A stretch of 64,000 nt of DNA from an uncultured Christensenella sp. (GTDB lineage: Bacteria; Bacillota; Clostridia; Christensenellales; UBA3700), in assembly GCA_910584975.1 (NCBI GenBank), contig CAJUEA010000001.1, positions 186,001 to 250,000 of the forward strand, in the 5' to 3' direction. Position numbers and translations under genes: made by a program. Positions 1 through 9,891 of the stretch are shown piece by piece (the first letter of the stretch is position 1; every line of letters starts with the position of its first letter). The notes below the pieces were generated by a model. The model saw only the letters and a program-made list of their open reading frames with translations. It had not been told where the DNA came from and searched no databases.

Positions 1-142
1 TCAATATGGTAACACAAAATGCACAGTTCAAAACTTGCAAATTGTAAAAGTAGATGCAGAGCGTAATATTTTGCTAGTTAAGGGTGCAATCCCTGGTGCT
101 AAGGGCGGAATCGTTATCGTTAAGCAATCTTGCAAAGGTTAA
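1..142 (+). CDS. rplC: 50S ribosomal protein L3, C-terminal fragment
   Basis: Only the last 46 codons are in the window, in frame from base 2 to a TAA at 140-142. The visible end ([16 protein letters not shown]) is the usual C-terminus of L3, which binds 23S rRNA early in large-subunit assembly. L4 starts 14 bases downstream, the standard S10-operon order. The identification rests on the short tail plus position. The gene is cut by the window edge, not truncated biologically. Confidence 0.9.
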   Translation, partial: QYGNTKCTVQNLQIVKVDAERNILLVKGAIPGAKGGIVIVKQSCKG

Positions 143-156
143 TGGAGGGCTTAAAA

Positions 157-777
157 ATGGAAATGAAAGTTGTAAATGCCACTGGTAAAAAAGTTGGCAC
201 AATCGAATTAAATAGTGCAGTTTTTGAGCAAGAGTACAATGAGGCTCTGATCCATCAAGTTGTTGTTGCTCAGCTAGCAAATAAAAGACAAGGTACAAAA
301 AGCACTTTAACAAGAGCAGAAGTTCGTGGTGGTGGTATCAAACCTTGGAGACAAAAGGGTACTGGTAGAGCAAGACAAGGTAGCATTCGTGCTCCACAAT
401 GGATCAAAGGTGGTGTAGTATTTGCACCAAAGCCAAGAGATTTCAGTCAAAAAATCAATCAAAAGATGAAAGTTGCTGCTTTAAAGAGTGCTTTGTCTGC
501 AAAAGTTCGTGATAATGAAATGACAATTATCAACGAGGTTAAAGCAGAAAACGGCAAAACAAAAGAAATCGCAGCTATTTTGAAAAATCTAAAGATGGAT
601 AAAAGAGTTCTTTTGGTAGTAAGCGAGCATGACGAACTTGTTATCAGAGCTTGCCGCAATATCGAAAATGTTACTCTTATCAACGCATCTTTAATCAATG
701 TATACGATGTGGTTAGCAACGCAAATTGCATAATGACAAAAGATGCAGTTAAGAAAATTGAGGAGGTGTACGCATAA
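157..777 (+). CDS. rplD: 50S ribosomal protein L4
   Basis: This encodes L4 (206 residues), a primary 23S rRNA binder whose long loop lines the peptide exit tunnel. The loop region is visible as the glycine/arginine-rich [19 protein letters not shown] stretch. I start at ATG 157 rather than an upstream in-frame ATG at 130 because a GGAGG lies at 144-148 and because 130 would run back into rplC. The stop overlaps the rplW start by one base (TAATG). In some bacteria L4 autoregulates the S10 operon; the needed leader is outside this window. Confidence 0.97.
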   Translation: MEMKVVNATGKKVGTIELNSAVFEQEYNEALIHQVVVAQLANKRQGTKSTLTRAEVRGGGIKPWRQKGTGRARQGSIRAPQWIKGGVVFAPKPRDFSQKINQKMKVAALKSALSAKVRDNEMTIINEVKAENGKTKEIAAILKNLKMDKRVLLVVSEHDELVIRACRNIENVTLINASLINVYDVVSNANCIMTKDAVKKIEEVYA

Positions 778-1067
778 TGAACGCTTACGATATCATTATC
801 AGCCCTATCCTAACAGAAAAGAGTTATGAAGGCATTGATGCAATGAAGTACACTTTTAAGGTGGACACAAGAGCAACTAAAACTCAAATCAAAAGAGCCG
901 TTGAGGAAATTTTTGGTGTTAAAGTTGCAAAAGTAAATACAGTAAATTATGATGGTAAAATCAAAAGAATGGGCAGAAGTGAGGGAAGAACAGCATCTTT
1001 CAAAAAAGCTTATGTTCAACTTACAGCAGATAGCAAGCGTATCGAGTTCTTCGATAGCTTAGCATAA
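777..1067 (+). CDS. rplW: 50S ribosomal protein L23
   Basis: L23 (96 residues) sits at the tunnel exit and docks trigger factor and the signal recognition particle. The N-terminal [14 protein letters not shown] segment and the [16 protein letters not shown] segment are characteristic of the family, and the length is normal. It is translationally coupled to rplD by a one-base overlap, with an AGGAGG at the end of rplD. Confidence 0.97.
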   Translation: MNAYDIIISPILTEKSYEGIDAMKYTFKVDTRATKTQIKRAVEEIFGVKVAKVNTVNYDGKIKRMGRSEGRTASFKKAYVQLTADSKRIEFFDSLA

Positions 1068-1084
1068 GAGCGGAGGTATTAATA

Positions 1085-1912
1085 ATGGCTATTAAAAGAT
1101 ATAAACCAACTTCTCCAGCCCGTCGTTTTATGAGTGTTTCTGCTTTTGACGAAATCACAAGCACAAAGCCAGAGAGAAGTTTGCTTGACACTCAGAGCAA
1201 ATCAGGTGGTAGAAATAATAATGGTAGAATCACTGTTAGACATATTGGCGGTGGTAATAGACAAAAATACAGAATTATCGATTTCAAGAGAAATAAAGAT
1301 AACATTCCTGCAAAAGTTGCTGAAATTCAATACGATCCAAATCGTACAGCAAATATCGCATTGCTACACTATGCAGATGGCGCAAAAGCTTACATCTTGG
1401 CACCAGTTGGCTTGAACAAAGGCGATGTTGTTATGAGTGGCAGCAAGGCAGAAATCAAAGTTGGCAACTGCCTACCAATTGAGAATATTCCAGTAGGTTC
1501 ATTGTTGCACAACATTGAGTTGCACCCTGGCAAAGGCGGACAAATCGCAAGAGCAGCAGGTCAAGCAGCACAACTTATGGCAAAAGAAAGCAAATATGCT
1601 ATTTTGAGATTGCCATCTGGCGAAATGAGATATGTATTATTGTCTTGCAGAGCAACAATCGGTCAAGTGGGCAACTTAGATCACGAAATCGTAAGTATCG
1701 GTAAAGCTGGTAGACATCGTCATATGGGTGTTAAGCCAACTGTCCGTGGTGTTGTAATGAACCCTTGTGATCACCCTCACGGTGGTGGTGAAGGTAAGTC
1801 ACCAATCGGTATGCCAAGCCCAGTTACTCCTTGGGGTAAACCAGCACTTGGTTACAAGACAAGAAAGAAGAAGAACAGAACTAATAAGTTCATTATCAAG
1901 CGTGCGAACTAA
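1085..1912 (+). CDS. rplB: 50S ribosomal protein L2
   Basis: L2 (275 residues) binds 23S rRNA and helps subunit association and peptidyl-transferase assembly. The C-terminal [17 protein letters not shown] motif, with the conserved histidine close to the peptidyl-transferase centre, is intact, as is the basic C-terminal tail. Length is standard. A GGAGG precedes the ATG, and rpsS follows after 14 bases. Confidence 0.98.
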   Translation: MAIKRYKPTSPARRFMSVSAFDEITSTKPERSLLDTQSKSGGRNNNGRITVRHIGGGNRQKYRIIDFKRNKDNIPAKVAEIQYDPNRTANIALLHYADGAKAYILAPVGLNKGDVVMSGSKAEIKVGNCLPIENIPVGSLLHNIELHPGKGGQIARAAGQAAQLMAKESKYAILRLPSGEMRYVLLSCRATIGQVGNLDHEIVSIGKAGRHRHMGVKPTVRGVVMNPCDHPHGGGEGKSPIGMPSPVTPWGKPALGYKTRKKKNRTNKFIIKRAN

Positions 1913-1926
1913 TTGGAGGATATAAA

Positions 1927-2205
1927 ATGAGTAGGTCAGTTAAAAAAGGACCTTTCGTAGAAGAAAGGCTTATAAATAGAGTAATTGCTATGAACAATGA
2001 GAATAAAAAGACTGTAATCAAGACTTGGTCAAGATCATCAACTATATTCCCTGAAATGGTAGGTCATACTATCGCAGTTCATGACGGCAGAAAACATGTT
2101 CCTGTTTACATCACAGAGGATATGGTAGGTTGCAAACTAGGTGAATTTGCTCCAACAAGAACTTTTAAAGGTCATGCTGGTGGCAAAACAACTGGTGGCA
2201 GATAA
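1927..2205 (+). CDS. rpsS: 30S ribosomal protein S19
   Basis: S19 (92 residues) pairs with S13 in the head of the small subunit. The start [15 protein letters not shown] and the end [11 protein letters not shown] are diagnostic. It has a strong TTGGAGGAT site and normal length, and keeps its standard place between L2 and L22. Confidence 0.98.
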   Translation: MSRSVKKGPFVEERLINRVIAMNNENKKTVIKTWSRSSTIFPEMVGHTIAVHDGRKHVPVYITEDMVGCKLGEFAPTRTFKGHAGGKTTGGR

Positions 2206-2221
2206 TTAGGAGGTAATAATA

Positions 2222-2611
2222 ATGGCAACAAGAGTTAAAACTAAATCAGAAAATCGTGCTTTAAATGCTGATAAGCGTCCAAGAGCAGTTGCAAAGTATG
2301 TTAGAATTTCTCCTGATAAGGTAAGAATTGTTCTTGATATTATCCGTGGCAAAAGCTATGTTGAGGCAATCGCTATTCTTAAAAACACAAGAAAAGCTGC
2401 TTGCGAGCCACTTATCAAGCTTGTAAATTCAGCTGCTGCAAATGCTGAAAACAACTTGAATATGAACAAGAATGATTTGTTTATCGCAGAATGTTTTGCA
2501 AATGGTGGTCCAATTCTTAAGAGAGTTCAACCAGTTTCAAAAGGCAGAGCTTACAGAATCAATAAGCGTACAAGCCATATTACCGTTATCTTAGATACGG
2601 TTACTGAGTAA
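2222..2611 (+). CDS. rplV: 50S ribosomal protein L22
   Basis: L22 (129 residues) spans the exit tunnel with a long beta-hairpin. [16 protein letters not shown] and the hairpin region with [15 protein letters not shown] are visible. The N-terminus carries about 17 extra residues ([18 protein letters not shown]) before the core, a modest extension. It lies in the S10 operon with 16- and 11-base spacers on either side. Confidence 0.96.
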   Translation: MATRVKTKSENRALNADKRPRAVAKYVRISPDKVRIVLDIIRGKSYVEAIAILKNTRKAACEPLIKLVNSAAANAENNLNMNKNDLFIAECFANGGPILKRVQPVSKGRAYRINKRTSHITVILDTVTE

Positions 2612-2622
2612 GGAGGTATCCC

Positions 2623-3297
2623 ATGGGACAAAAAGTTAATCCACACGGACTTAGAGTAGGTATCATTAAAGGTTGGGATGCTCAATGGTATGCTGACAAA
2701 AAGAATTTTTCAGCAAACTTGATTGAGGACCAAAAAATCAGAAAATTCATTAAAAAGACATATTTCACAAGTGGTATCAGCAAAGTTACTATTGAAAGAA
2801 TTCTTTCAAGTGCAGCAGATATCGTTATGGTAAATGTTTACACTTCTAAGCCAGGCGTACTTATCGGTAAAGGTGGCGAGGGTGTTAATCTAATGAAAGA
2901 GCAAATTAAGAAAATTGCTCCAGGCAAACAAATTAATATCAATATTTACGAAATCAATCGTCCTGATATTGATGCACAATTAGTTGCAGAAAGCATTGCT
3001 GCACAACTTGAAAAGAGAGCTGCTTTCCGTCGTACTATGAAACAAGCAATTTCAAGAGCTATGAAAGGTGGTGCTAAGGGTATCAAAACAATGTGCTCAG
3101 GCAGACTTGATGGTGCAGAAATTGCAAGATCTGAGAGTTATCACGAGGGTTCAATTCCTCTTCAAACTCTAAGAGCTGATATCGACTATGCTACTGCTGA
3201 AGCTCATACAACATTCGGTATTATCGGTGTTAAAGTATGGATTTACAAAGGTGAAGTGCTTGGTCGTGGTATCAAAAAGGAAGGAGGTAAAGCGTAA
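2623..3297 (+). CDS. rpsC: 30S ribosomal protein S3
   Basis: S3 (224 residues) forms part of the mRNA entry channel. The N-terminus [14 protein letters not shown], a type II KH domain with the GKGGEGV loop at about residues 86-92, and the C-terminal segment [13 protein letters not shown] are all present. The TAA stop shares one base with the rplP ATG, so L16 translation is coupled. Confidence 0.98.
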   Translation: MGQKVNPHGLRVGIIKGWDAQWYADKKNFSANLIEDQKIRKFIKKTYFTSGISKVTIERILSSAADIVMVNVYTSKPGVLIGKGGEGVNLMKEQIKKIAPGKQININIYEINRPDIDAQLVAESIAAQLEKRAAFRRTMKQAISRAMKGGAKGIKTMCSGRLDGAEIARSESYHEGSIPLQTLRADIDYATAEAHTTFGIIGVKVWIYKGEVLGRGIKKEGGKA

Positions 3298-3719
3298 TGT
3301 TAATGCCTAAGAGAGTTAAAAGAAGACGCGTTCATCGTGGAAGAATGAAGGGCGAGGCTAACAAGGGCAATCAAGTTGCTTACGGCGAGTATGGCTTGGT
3401 AAGTTTGGAGCCATCTTGGGTTACTTCAAATCAAATTGAGGCTGCCCGTATCGCAATGACGCGTTATGTTAAGAGGGGTGGTAAAGTTTGGATAAACATT
3501 TTCCCTCACAAACCTATTACAAAAAAACCTGCAGAAACTCGTATGGGTTCTGGTAAAGGTTCAGTAGAATACTGGGTTGCAGTAGTAAAACCAGGCCGTG
3601 TAATGTTTGAAATGGCTGGTGTACCAGAAGAAGTAGCAAGAGAGGCATTCAGACTTGCAAGTCATAAATTGCCTGTTAAATGCAAATTCGTTAAAAAAGA
3701 AGAAGGCGGTGAGTGTTAA
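3297..3719 (+). CDS. rplP: 50S ribosomal protein L16
   Basis: L16 (140 residues) organises the A-site side of the large subunit. The MLMPKRVK opening, RMGSGKG motif and basic middle region identify it. I keep the first ATG because MLMPKR is the usual family start, although an ATG two codons in is possible. It overlaps rpsC by one base, and the stop overlaps the rpmC ATG. GGCGGTGAG near the 3' end serves as the rpmC ribosome binding site. Confidence 0.97.
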   Translation: MLMPKRVKRRRVHRGRMKGEANKGNQVAYGEYGLVSLEPSWVTSNQIEAARIAMTRYVKRGGKVWINIFPHKPITKKPAETRMGSGKGSVEYWVAVVKPGRVMFEMAGVPEEVAREAFRLASHKLPVKCKFVKKEEGGEC

Positions 3720-3952
3720 TGAAGGCTAATGAGTTATTTGATATGACAAACAAAGAATTGGAAGTAAAATTGGATTCTTTAAAACAAGAGTTGTTTAACC
3801 TTCGTTTTAAGCACGCAACTGGTCAACTTGAAAACGCTAATCAACTTAATTTTATTAAGAAAGATATTGCTAGAGTTAAGACTGTTCTTCGTCAAAGAGA
3901 GTTAAACATCTCAGTAGAGCCTAAGAGCAAATCTGCAAAAAAGGCTAAGTAA
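3719..3952 (+). CDS. rpmC: 50S ribosomal protein L29
   Basis: L29 (77 residues) is a two-helix protein near the tunnel exit that helps bind trigger factor and SRP. The core ends around RQRELNI, and a basic tail follows that ends in KSAKKAK. The same seven residues occur in the tail of L30 (rpmD) in this window. I prefer ATG 3719 to an in-frame GTG two codons earlier because it gives the normal MKANEL start. Confidence 0.95.
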   Translation: MKANELFDMTNKELEVKLDSLKQELFNLRFKHATGQLENANQLNFIKKDIARVKTVLRQRELNISVEPKSKSAKKAK

Positions 3953-3967
3953 TTGGAGGATAAGTAA

Positions 3968-4222
3968 ATGGAAAGAAATCTTAGAAAGAGTAGAGTTGGC
4001 TTAGTTGTCAGCGACAAGATGGACAAAACTATCACTGTTGCGGTTATGCAAAAAGTTAAACATCCTCTATATGGAAAAACTGTTAATAAAACCAAGAAGT
4101 TTATGGCACACGATGAGAACAACAGTGCTGGTATCGGTGATAAAGTTCTTATTGTAGAGACTCGTCCAATGAGTAAAAACAAGCATTTCAGACTTGCAGA
4201 AATCATTGAGAAGGCTAAGTAA
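3968..4222 (+). CDS. rpsQ: 30S ribosomal protein S17
   Basis: S17 (84 residues) is an OB-fold primary binder of 16S r[31 protein letters not shown] and [20 protein letters not shown] match the family. It has a GGAGG-led start and standard length, between L29 and L14. Confidence 0.97.
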   Translation: MERNLRKSRVGLVVSDKMDKTITVAVMQKVKHPLYGKTVNKTKKFMAHDENNSAGIGDKVLIVETRPMSKNKHFRLAEIIEKAK

Positions 4223-4233
4223 GGAGGTACAAA

Positions 4234-4602
4234 ATGATAATTCCAGAAAGTAAATTGAATGTGGCTGATAACACAGGCGCAAAAGAAATCAAATGTATCA
4301 GAGTACTTGGTGGCTCATTCCGCAGATATGGTAATATCGGTGATGTTATTGTTGCAAGTGTTCAAACTGCTACTCCAGGTGGCGTTGTAAAGAAGGGTGA
4401 TGTTGTAAAAGCTGTTATCGTAAGAACAAAAAAAGGTATCAGAAGAAATGATGGTACTCACATCAGATTTGACGACAATGCAGCAGTTATCATTGATAAC
4501 CAAAAACAACCAAAAGGCACTCGTATCTTTGGACCTATCGCGCGTGAACTTCGTGATAAAGATTATATGAGAATTATTTCTCTGGCACCAGAAGTGCTTT
4601 AA
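4234..4602 (+). CDS. rplN: 50S ribosomal protein L14
   Basis: L14 (122 residues) lies at the subunit interface and is the docking site for the silencing factor RsfS. The [18 protein letters not shown] segment and the C-terminal [20 protein letters not shown] are diagnostic. This is the first gene of the classical spc half of the cluster; no separate promoter is apparent in the 11-base gap. Confidence 0.98.
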   Translation: MIIPESKLNVADNTGAKEIKCIRVLGGSFRRYGNIGDVIVASVQTATPGGVVKKGDVVKAVIVRTKKGIRRNDGTHIRFDDNAAVIIDNQKQPKGTRIFGPIARELRDKDYMRIISLAPEVL

Positions 4603-4615
4603 TTGGAGGGACTTA

Positions 4616-5047
4616 ATGAATAATTTACATGTTAAGAAAGGCGATAGTGTTATGATTATTGCTGGTAAAGATAAAGGTAAATCAGGTTCAGTTGTTAAAG
4701 TTGATGTAGAAAATGGCAGAGTTCTTGTTGAGGGCGCAAACATTGCTACCAACTATGTAAAACCTCGTAGCGCACAAGATAAAGGTGGTATCGTTAAAAA
4801 AGAAGCTCCTATTGATGCAAGTAATGTTATGATTATTTGCCCAGAGTGCGGTAAGGCAACTAAAGCTGGACACAGAGTAGAAAATGTTGACGGCAAAGAT
4901 GTAAAAATTCGTTTTTGCAAAAAGTGCAATGCATCTTTAGAGAAGAAGGCTACAAAAGTTGCTAAAAAAGCAACAAAAAAGACTTCTACTACTAAGAAGG
5001 CAACAAAGAAAACTGCTGAGGCAGAAAACGCTGAAAAAGCTGAATAA
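4616..5047 (+). CDS. rplX: 50S ribosomal protein L24 with zinc pair and long basic tail
   Basis: L24 starts large-subunit assembly at the 5' end of 23S rRNA. The KOW motif (KKGDSVMIIAGKDKGKSG) opens the protein. A Firmicutes-type metal site, CPEC about 30 residues before CKKC, follows at roughly residues 75-105. The protein is 143 residues where about 103-108 is usual. The excess is a low-complexity Lys/Ala/Thr tail (repeats of KKATKK) ending in an acidic AEAENAEKAE. The tail is probably a disordered rRNA-binding or lineage-specific extension. Confidence 0.95.
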   Translation: MNNLHVKKGDSVMIIAGKDKGKSGSVVKVDVENGRVLVEGANIATNYVKPRSAQDKGGIVKKEAPIDASNVMIICPECGKATKAGHRVENVDGKDVKIRFCKKCNASLEKKATKVAKKATKKTSTTKKATKKTAEAENAEKAE

Positions 5048-5061
5048 TGGAGGATTAAACA

Positions 5062-5616
5062 GTGGCTAATCAAGTTAAAAATAGAGTTAAAGCTAACTAT
5101 GAAAAAGTTGTAGTTCCTGCTTTAATCAAAAAATTCGGCTATAAGAACATAAATCAAGTTCCAAAGCTAGAAAAAATAGTTATTAATATGGGTCTTGGCG
5201 ATATTAAGGACAATGCAAAAAGTGTTCAAATCGCTCTTGACGAATTAAAGCAAATTTCCGGTCAAGCTCCTGTGGCTACAAAAGCTAAAAAGAGTGTTGC
5301 TAACTTTAAAGTTCGTGAAGGTATGACTATTGGTGCAAAAGTTACACTAAGAGCTACAAGAATGTTTGAGTTCTTTGATAAACTTGTTTCAGTAGCACTT
5401 CCAAGAGTAAGAGACTTTAAAGGTATTCCTGCAAATTCTTTTGATGGCAGAGGTAACTACAATATGGGTATTAAAGAGCAACTAATCTTCCCAGAAATCA
5501 GTTATGATAAAATTGAGAAGATCAGAGGTTTTGATGTTTGTTTTGTTACAACAGCACAAACAGACGCAGAGGCAAAAGAGTTGTTGACTCTAATGGGTTT
5601 GCCTTTTGCTAAGTAA
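5062..5616 (+). CDS. rplE: 50S ribosomal protein L5
   Basis: L5 (184 residues) binds 5S rRNA and contacts the P-site t[23 protein letters not shown] and the C-terminal [15 protein letters not shown] are typical. The start codon is GTG at 5062, set by an upstream GGAGG. It is the only r-protein here with a clear GTG start. Confidence 0.97.
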   Translation: MANQVKNRVKANYEKVVVPALIKKFGYKNINQVPKLEKIVINMGLGDIKDNAKSVQIALDELKQISGQAPVATKAKKSVANFKVREGMTIGAKVTLRATRMFEFFDKLVSVALPRVRDFKGIPANSFDGRGNYNMGIKEQLIFPEISYDKIEKIRGFDVCFVTTAQTDAEAKELLTLMGLPFAK

Positions 5617-5629
5617 GGAGGATTGACTA

Positions 5630-5815
5630 ATGGCAAAGAAAGCTATGATAAATAAGCAACAGCGTACACCTAAGTATTCTACAAGAGCTTACACTCGTTG
5701 TAAGATTTGTGGAAGACCACACGCAGTATTGAGAAAATACGGCATTTGCAGAATTTGCTTCAGAGAGCTTGCTTACAAAGGCGAAATCCCTGGCGTAAAG
5801 AAAGCTAGCTGGTAA
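5630..5815 (+). CDS. rpsZ: 30S ribosomal protein S14, zinc-binding type Z
   Basis: This is the short zinc form of S14 (61 residues). Cysteines at 24, 27, 40 and 43 form the CxxC/CxxC site, and the protein ends in GVKKASW. The zinc form inside the main operon is typical of Firmicutes and Actinobacteria; a zinc-free S14, if any, would lie elsewhere and be Zur-controlled. Confidence 0.98.
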   Translation: MAKKAMINKQQRTPKYSTRAYTRCKICGRPHAVLRKYGICRICFRELAYKGEIPGVKKASW

Positions 5816-5829
5816 TAGGAGGATAGGAT

Positions 5830-6228
5830 ATGAATATTACAGACCCAATCGCTGATATGCTAACTCGTATTCGTAACGGGTTGATTGCGAAAAAAGAAGA
5901 AGTAAAAGTACCTGCTTCAAAAATCAAAACAAGCATCGCTCAAATTCTTGTAGATGAGGGCTATATCAAAGGTTTTGAACTTGTTGAAGATGGTGTGCAA
6001 AAAGATATAAAAGTAACTCTTAAATATGGTCCTAAAGGCGAAAAGGTTATTACTAACATCAAAAGAATTAGTAAACCTGGTTTGAGAGTATACTGCGAGG
6101 CAGACAAGTTGCCAAAAGTTCTTGGTGGTTTAGGAATTGCTATTATTTCTACATCTCAAGGCGTGATGACTTGTAAAGAAGCTAGAGAGAAACACATTGG
6201 TGGCGAAGTTCTAGCTTACATTTGGTAA
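5830..6228 (+). CDS. rpsH: 30S ribosomal protein S8
   Basis: S8 (132 residues) is a primary 16S rRNA binder; in some bacteria it represses the spc operon. [13 protein letters not shown] at the N-terminus and the C-terminal [15 protein letters not shown]...GGEVLAYIW are diagnostic. A GGAGG lies just before the ATG. Confidence 0.98.
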   Translation: MNITDPIADMLTRIRNGLIAKKEEVKVPASKIKTSIAQILVDEGYIKGFELVEDGVQKDIKVTLKYGPKGEKVITNIKRISKPGLRVYCEADKLPKVLGGLGIAIISTSQGVMTCKEAREKHIGGEVLAYIW

Positions 6229-6243
6229 TAGGAGGGCGATTAA

Positions 6244-6786
6244 ATGTCAAGAATTGGTAGACTTCCTGTTGTTATTCCTGCTGGCGTAACTGTTACTGTT
6301 TCAGCAGATAATGTAGTTGTAGTAAAAGGACCTCTTGGCGAGCTTAGTCAAAAGGTTGATAAGAAAATTAATGTAGCTGTTGAGGGAACTGAGGTTCATG
6401 TTACAAGAAATGACGAGCAAAAAGAGCATAAAGCTATGCACGGCTTGTATCGTAAACTTATTGCTAACATGGTTGAAGGTGTTACAAAAGGTTTCCAAAA
6501 AGCACTAATCGTAAACGGCGTAGGTTACAAAGTTTTAAAACAAGGTAACAAAATCGTTATCAACTGTGGTTATTCTCATCCGGTTGAGGTTGTTGAAAGT
6601 GAAGGCATCACTTTTGAAGTTCCAAATGCCAATGAAATCGTAGTTAAAGGCATTAGCCGTGAAAAAGTTGGTCAAGTAGCTGCAAATATCAAGGTAATTA
6701 AAGTGCCAGATCCTTATCATGTATATGGTATTCGTTACAAAGACGAGACTATTATCAGAAAAGAAGCTAAGAAGAGCACTAAGTAA
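6244..6786 (+). CDS. rplF: 50S ribosomal protein L6
   Basis: L6 (180 residues) has two related domains near the sarcin-ricin loop. MSRIGRLPVVIPAGV at the start and the VIKVPDPYHVYGIRYKDE segment at the end are family hallmarks. The length is normal and it is spaced 15 bases after rpsH. Confidence 0.98.
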   Translation: MSRIGRLPVVIPAGVTVTVSADNVVVVKGPLGELSQKVDKKINVAVEGTEVHVTRNDEQKEHKAMHGLYRKLIANMVEGVTKGFQKALIVNGVGYKVLKQGNKIVINCGYSHPVEVVESEGITFEVPNANEIVVKGISREKVGQVAANIKVIKVPDPYHVYGIRYKDETIIRKEAKKSTK

Positions 6787-6798
6787 GGAGAGTAGAAG

Positions 6799-7167
6799 AT
6801 GATTAAGAAGATTGATAAAAATTCTATCAGACAAAAAAGACATGTCAGAGTAAGAGGTAAAGTGTCAGGTACAAGTGCTCGTCCTCGCTTTAATGTTTAC
6901 AGAAGCACTAATAACATCTATGTTCAACTTATTGATGATGTTGCCGGAAACACTTTGGTAGCATGCTCTACTTTGGATAAGGATGTTGTCAGCAAAATTA
7001 AGGATATGACTAAGGTTGAGGCAGCAAAATTTGTTGGTGAAACAGTTGCTAAAAAGGCTTTGGACAAGGGTATTACTGAAGTTGTTTTTGACAGAGGTGG
7101 ATATTTGTACACTGGAAGAGTTCAAAGTGTAGCAGACGGTGCAAGAAGTGCCGGACTAAAACTATAA
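6799..7167 (+). CDS. rplR: 50S ribosomal protein L18
   Basis: L18 (122 residues) binds 5S rRNA together with L5. The basic N-terminus, [20 protein letters not shown] and the terminal [14 protein letters not shown] segment identify it. It is preceded by AAGGAG and lies between L6 and S5 as usual. Confidence 0.98.
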   Translation: MIKKIDKNSIRQKRHVRVRGKVSGTSARPRFNVYRSTNNIYVQLIDDVAGNTLVACSTLDKDVVSKIKDMTKVEAAKFVGETVAKKALDKGITEVVFDRGGYLYTGRVQSVADGARSAGLKL

Positions 7168-7183
7168 TAGGAGGAAGACGATA

Positions 7184-7714
7184 ATGGCTGAGAGAAATGA
7201 AAGGTCAGAAAAAAGAAGCAAATTCCAAAGAGAAGATGATGGAATGCTAAATAAACTTATCGCTGTTAACAGAGTAACAAAAGTTGTTAAAGGTGGTAGA
7301 ACAATGCGTCTTTCTGCTTTAGTTGCAGTTGGTGATGGCAATGGTAATGTTGGTATCGGTATGGGTAAAGCAGCAGAAGTTCCAGAGGCAATCAAAAAGG
7401 CTACTGCAGATGCAAAACGCAATATGATCAACATCAAACTTATCGGAACAACTATTCCTCACGAGGTTATTGGTGAGTATGGTAGTGGTAAAGTTGTTAT
7501 GATGCCAGCTGAAGAAGGTACTGGTGTTATCGCTGGTGGTCCAGTTCGTTCAATCCTTGAGGTTGTTGGTGTTAAAGATATCAGAACTAAGAGCATTGGA
7601 ACAAACAATCCTATCAACTGCGTAAAAGCTGTTATGGAAGGACTAAAGAGCCTTAGAACTGCAGAGCAAATTGCAAATCTTCGCGGTAAGACTGTTGAAG
7701 AAATTAAACGCTAA
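7184..7714 (+). CDS. rpsE: 30S ribosomal protein S5
   Basis: S5 (176 residues) shapes decoding fidelity and the mRNA channel. The double-stranded RNA-binding half includes [19 protein letters not shown], and the second half contains [20 protein letters not shown]. The C-terminus (TVEEIKR) is standard, and a GGAGG is present. Confidence 0.98.
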   Translation: MAERNERSEKRSKFQREDDGMLNKLIAVNRVTKVVKGGRTMRLSALVAVGDGNGNVGIGMGKAAEVPEAIKKATADAKRNMINIKLIGTTIPHEVIGEYGSGKVVMMPAEEGTGVIAGGPVRSILEVVGVKDIRTKSIGTNNPINCVKAVMEGLKSLRTAEQIANLRGKTVEEIKR

Positions 7715-7729
7715 CGGGAGGGCAAAATA

Positions 7730-7972
7730 ATGGCTAAACAATTAAAAATTACGCTTATTAAAAGCACTATCGGAAGCCTTAAAAAGCAAAAAGCAACTAT
7801 TGAGGCGTTGGGACTAAACAAAATTGGTTCTAGCAAAATTCATAATGATAATCCATGTCTTCAAGGACAAATCAAGGTTGTTAATCACTTGATTAAAGTT
7901 GAAGAAGTTGAGGAAAAGAAGAGTGCTAAAAAAGCAAAAGCTACAAAAGCTGATGCTGAGGCACAAATCTAA
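7730..7972 (+). CDS. rpmD: 50S ribosomal protein L30 with charged tail
   Basis: The first about 60 residues are canonical L30 (KITLIKSTIGSLKKQKATIE, then GLNKIGSS, ending KVVNHLIKVEEV). The protein is 80 residues because a charged tail follows, with EEKKSAKKAKATKADAEAQI at its end. The KSAKKAK segment also ends L29 in this window, which suggests a shared lineage-specific addition. Confidence 0.95.
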   Translation: MAKQLKITLIKSTIGSLKKQKATIEALGLNKIGSSKIHNDNPCLQGQIKVVNHLIKVEEVEEKKSAKKAKATKADAEAQI

Positions 7973-7985
7973 TCGGAGGTAATAA

Positions 7986-8429
7986 ATGAATATTCAAAAT
8001 TTAGCTCCAGCTCCAGGGGCAAAAACTGAGAGCAAAAGACTAGGCAGAGGTATTGGTTCTGGTAAGGGCAAAACTTCTGGTAAAGGTCACAAAGGTCAAT
8101 GGGCTAGAAGTGGCGGCGGTGTTCGCCCTGGCTTTGAAGGCGGTCAAATGCCTTTAATTCGCCGTGTTCCTAAAAGAGGATTCACTAACATTTTTGCAAA
8201 AGAGTATTCTATTGTAAATGTTAAGGACTTAGAGAGATTTGAGGACGGTACTGTTGTAAACGCTGAGCTTCTTTTGAAGACTGGTGTTTTGAGCAAGATT
8301 GAAAACTATGGCGTTAAAGTTTTGGGTGACGGAACTTTGACTAAGAAACTAACAGTTCAAGCAAAAAAATTCACTAAGTCAGCTGCAGAAATAATTGAAA
8401 AAGCAGGTGGCAAAGCAGAGGTGCTATAA
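7986..8429 (+). CDS. rplO: 50S ribosomal protein L15
   Basis: L15 (147 residues) is an assembly protein reaching deep into the large subunit. It has the glycine-rich [21 protein letters not shown]-terminus and the [14 protein letters not shown] motif. The stop TAA overlaps the secY ATG by one base, so SecY translation is coupled to it, as in many bacteria. Confidence 0.98.
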   Translation: MNIQNLAPAPGAKTESKRLGRGIGSGKGKTSGKGHKGQWARSGGGVRPGFEGGQMPLIRRVPKRGFTNIFAKEYSIVNVKDLERFEDGTVVNAELLLKTGVLSKIENYGVKVLGDGTLTKKLTVQAKKFTKSAAEIIEKAGGKAEVL

Positions 8430-9745
8430 TGTTTAAAACCATAGCAAATGCTTTTAGAGATAAAGAGATTCGAAAGAGAATTCTTCTTACACTTTTGATG
8501 CTTGCAATATTCAGATTGGGTGCGTATATTCCAATCCCGGGCTTGGATGTTGCAGCGCTTAATGCAGAAAATAGTATCACAGATGGTAGCTTTTTTGGTA
8601 TCATCGCAGCTATCAATGGTACATTTGGTAGCCAAGGTACAATTTTCTCGTTAGGTATTATGCCTTTTATCAACTCATTCATCATTATGCAGTTGGTTAC
8701 AATTATTGTGCCAAAGCTTGAGAGAATGAGCAAGGAAGGAGAAGAAGGACGAAAGAAAATAACTCAAATTACTCGTTATGTTGCTATTGCTCTTGCAGTA
8801 GTTCAAGCCTTTGGTTTTGTAATGAGTTGGGGTGATAATTTCACAGGTTTGTTTGGTACTGGCGTCGCAAACAAATGGCTATCAAGAATAATGACTGTTA
8901 TTATTTTGACTGCCGGCTCTACATTTGTTATGTGGTTAGGGGAAAGAATTACTGAGTATGGTATTGGTAATGGTACATCTTTGATTATCTTTATTGGTAT
9001 CTTGTCAGGTATTGGTAGCTCTTTGATAAATGCAATTCAAACTATGGCTGGACAATCAGGAGATACTTCTGCATTAATGGGCAGTGTTTGGTGGTTCATC
9101 GGATTTATTTTGTTTGTTATTGTTTTGTTCTTCTTTATCGTTTATGTTGATATGGCAGAAAGACGCATTCCTGTGCGTTATGCAAAACAAGTTAAAGGCA
9201 ACAAAATGTATGGTGGACAAACTTCAAACATTCCTATGAAAGTTAATGCATCAGGCGTTATGCCAATCATTTTTGCATCATCTTTCTTAATGTTTCCACA
9301 AATGATTGCAAGTTTTTGGGAAGGCAGTGATTTTTATAATTGGTACGCAAGATGGCTTGGTGTAAATGGTTATATTTATATTCCTGTTTTGTGTTTGCTA
9401 ATATTGTTTTTCTCATATTTTTATGCACAAATTCAATTCAATCCAATTGAAGTGTCAAAGAATATTCAACAATATGGTGGATTTATTCCTGGAATCAGAC
9501 CAGGTAAGCCAACAAGCGAATACCTTGCAAAAATCAACAACAGAATTACTTTGTTTGGTGCAATTTTCCTTGCAATAATTGCTTTGATACCATCTATTCT
9601 TGTTGCAGTAATGCCTCAAGAATTGGGACTTACAAATGCATTCAGTGCAACAGGATTACTAATCGTTGTAAGTGTAGCACTTGAAACTAACAAGCAAATG
9701 GAATCTCAAATTATGATGAAAACATACAAAGGATTTTTAAAGTAA
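8429..9745 (+). CDS. secY: Protein translocase subunit SecY
   Basis: SecY (438 residues, ten membrane segments) forms the protein-conducting channel with SecE and SecG. RKRILLTLLMLAIFRLGAYIP starts the first segment. The plug/pore region, GIMPFINSFIIMQL, and the cytosolic loop AERRIPVRYAKQVKGNKMYG near residue 250 are clear. It is the last gene of the r-protein transcript. A long hairpin (9753-9794) lies between it and adk. Confidence 0.98.
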   Translation: MFKTIANAFRDKEIRKRILLTLLMLAIFRLGAYIPIPGLDVAALNAENSITDGSFFGIIAAINGTFGSQGTIFSLGIMPFINSFIIMQLVTIIVPKLERMSKEGEEGRKKITQITRYVAIALAVVQAFGFVMSWGDNFTGLFGTGVANKWLSRIMTVIILTAGSTFVMWLGERITEYGIGNGTSLIIFIGILSGIGSSLINAIQTMAGQSGDTSALMGSVWWFIGFILFVIVLFFFIVYVDMAERRIPVRYAKQVKGNKMYGGQTSNIPMKVNASGVMPIIFASSFLMFPQMIASFWEGSDFYNWYARWLGVNGYIYIPVLCLLILFFSYFYAQIQFNPIEVSKNIQQYGGFIPGIRPGKPTSEYLAKINNRITLFGAIFLAIIALIPSILVAVMPQELGLTNAFSATGLLIVVSVALETNKQMESQIMMKTYKGFLK

Positions 9746-9752
9746 AAAATGA

Positions 9753-9794
9753 TTTAGTCTTAGCAGAATAATTGATTATTTTGCTAAGATTAGA
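9753..9794 (+). other. Long stem-loop between secY and adk
   Basis: Bases 9758-9772 pair with 9775-9789 (15 pairs including one G-U), and pairing extends outward to 9753/9794 through two more G-U wobbles. The loop is only TG. No T-run follows, so it does not look like a terminator. It may be an mRNA processing or stability element separating the r-protein message from adk. Confidence 0.55.
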
Positions 9795-9891
9795 CAATTT
9801 AATGTGTGACCTTGATGTTTTGTATTCACAAATATTTGCAAATTTTGAGGCAGACATTAAATAATAAACAATTAGTAAATATGAGGTTAAT

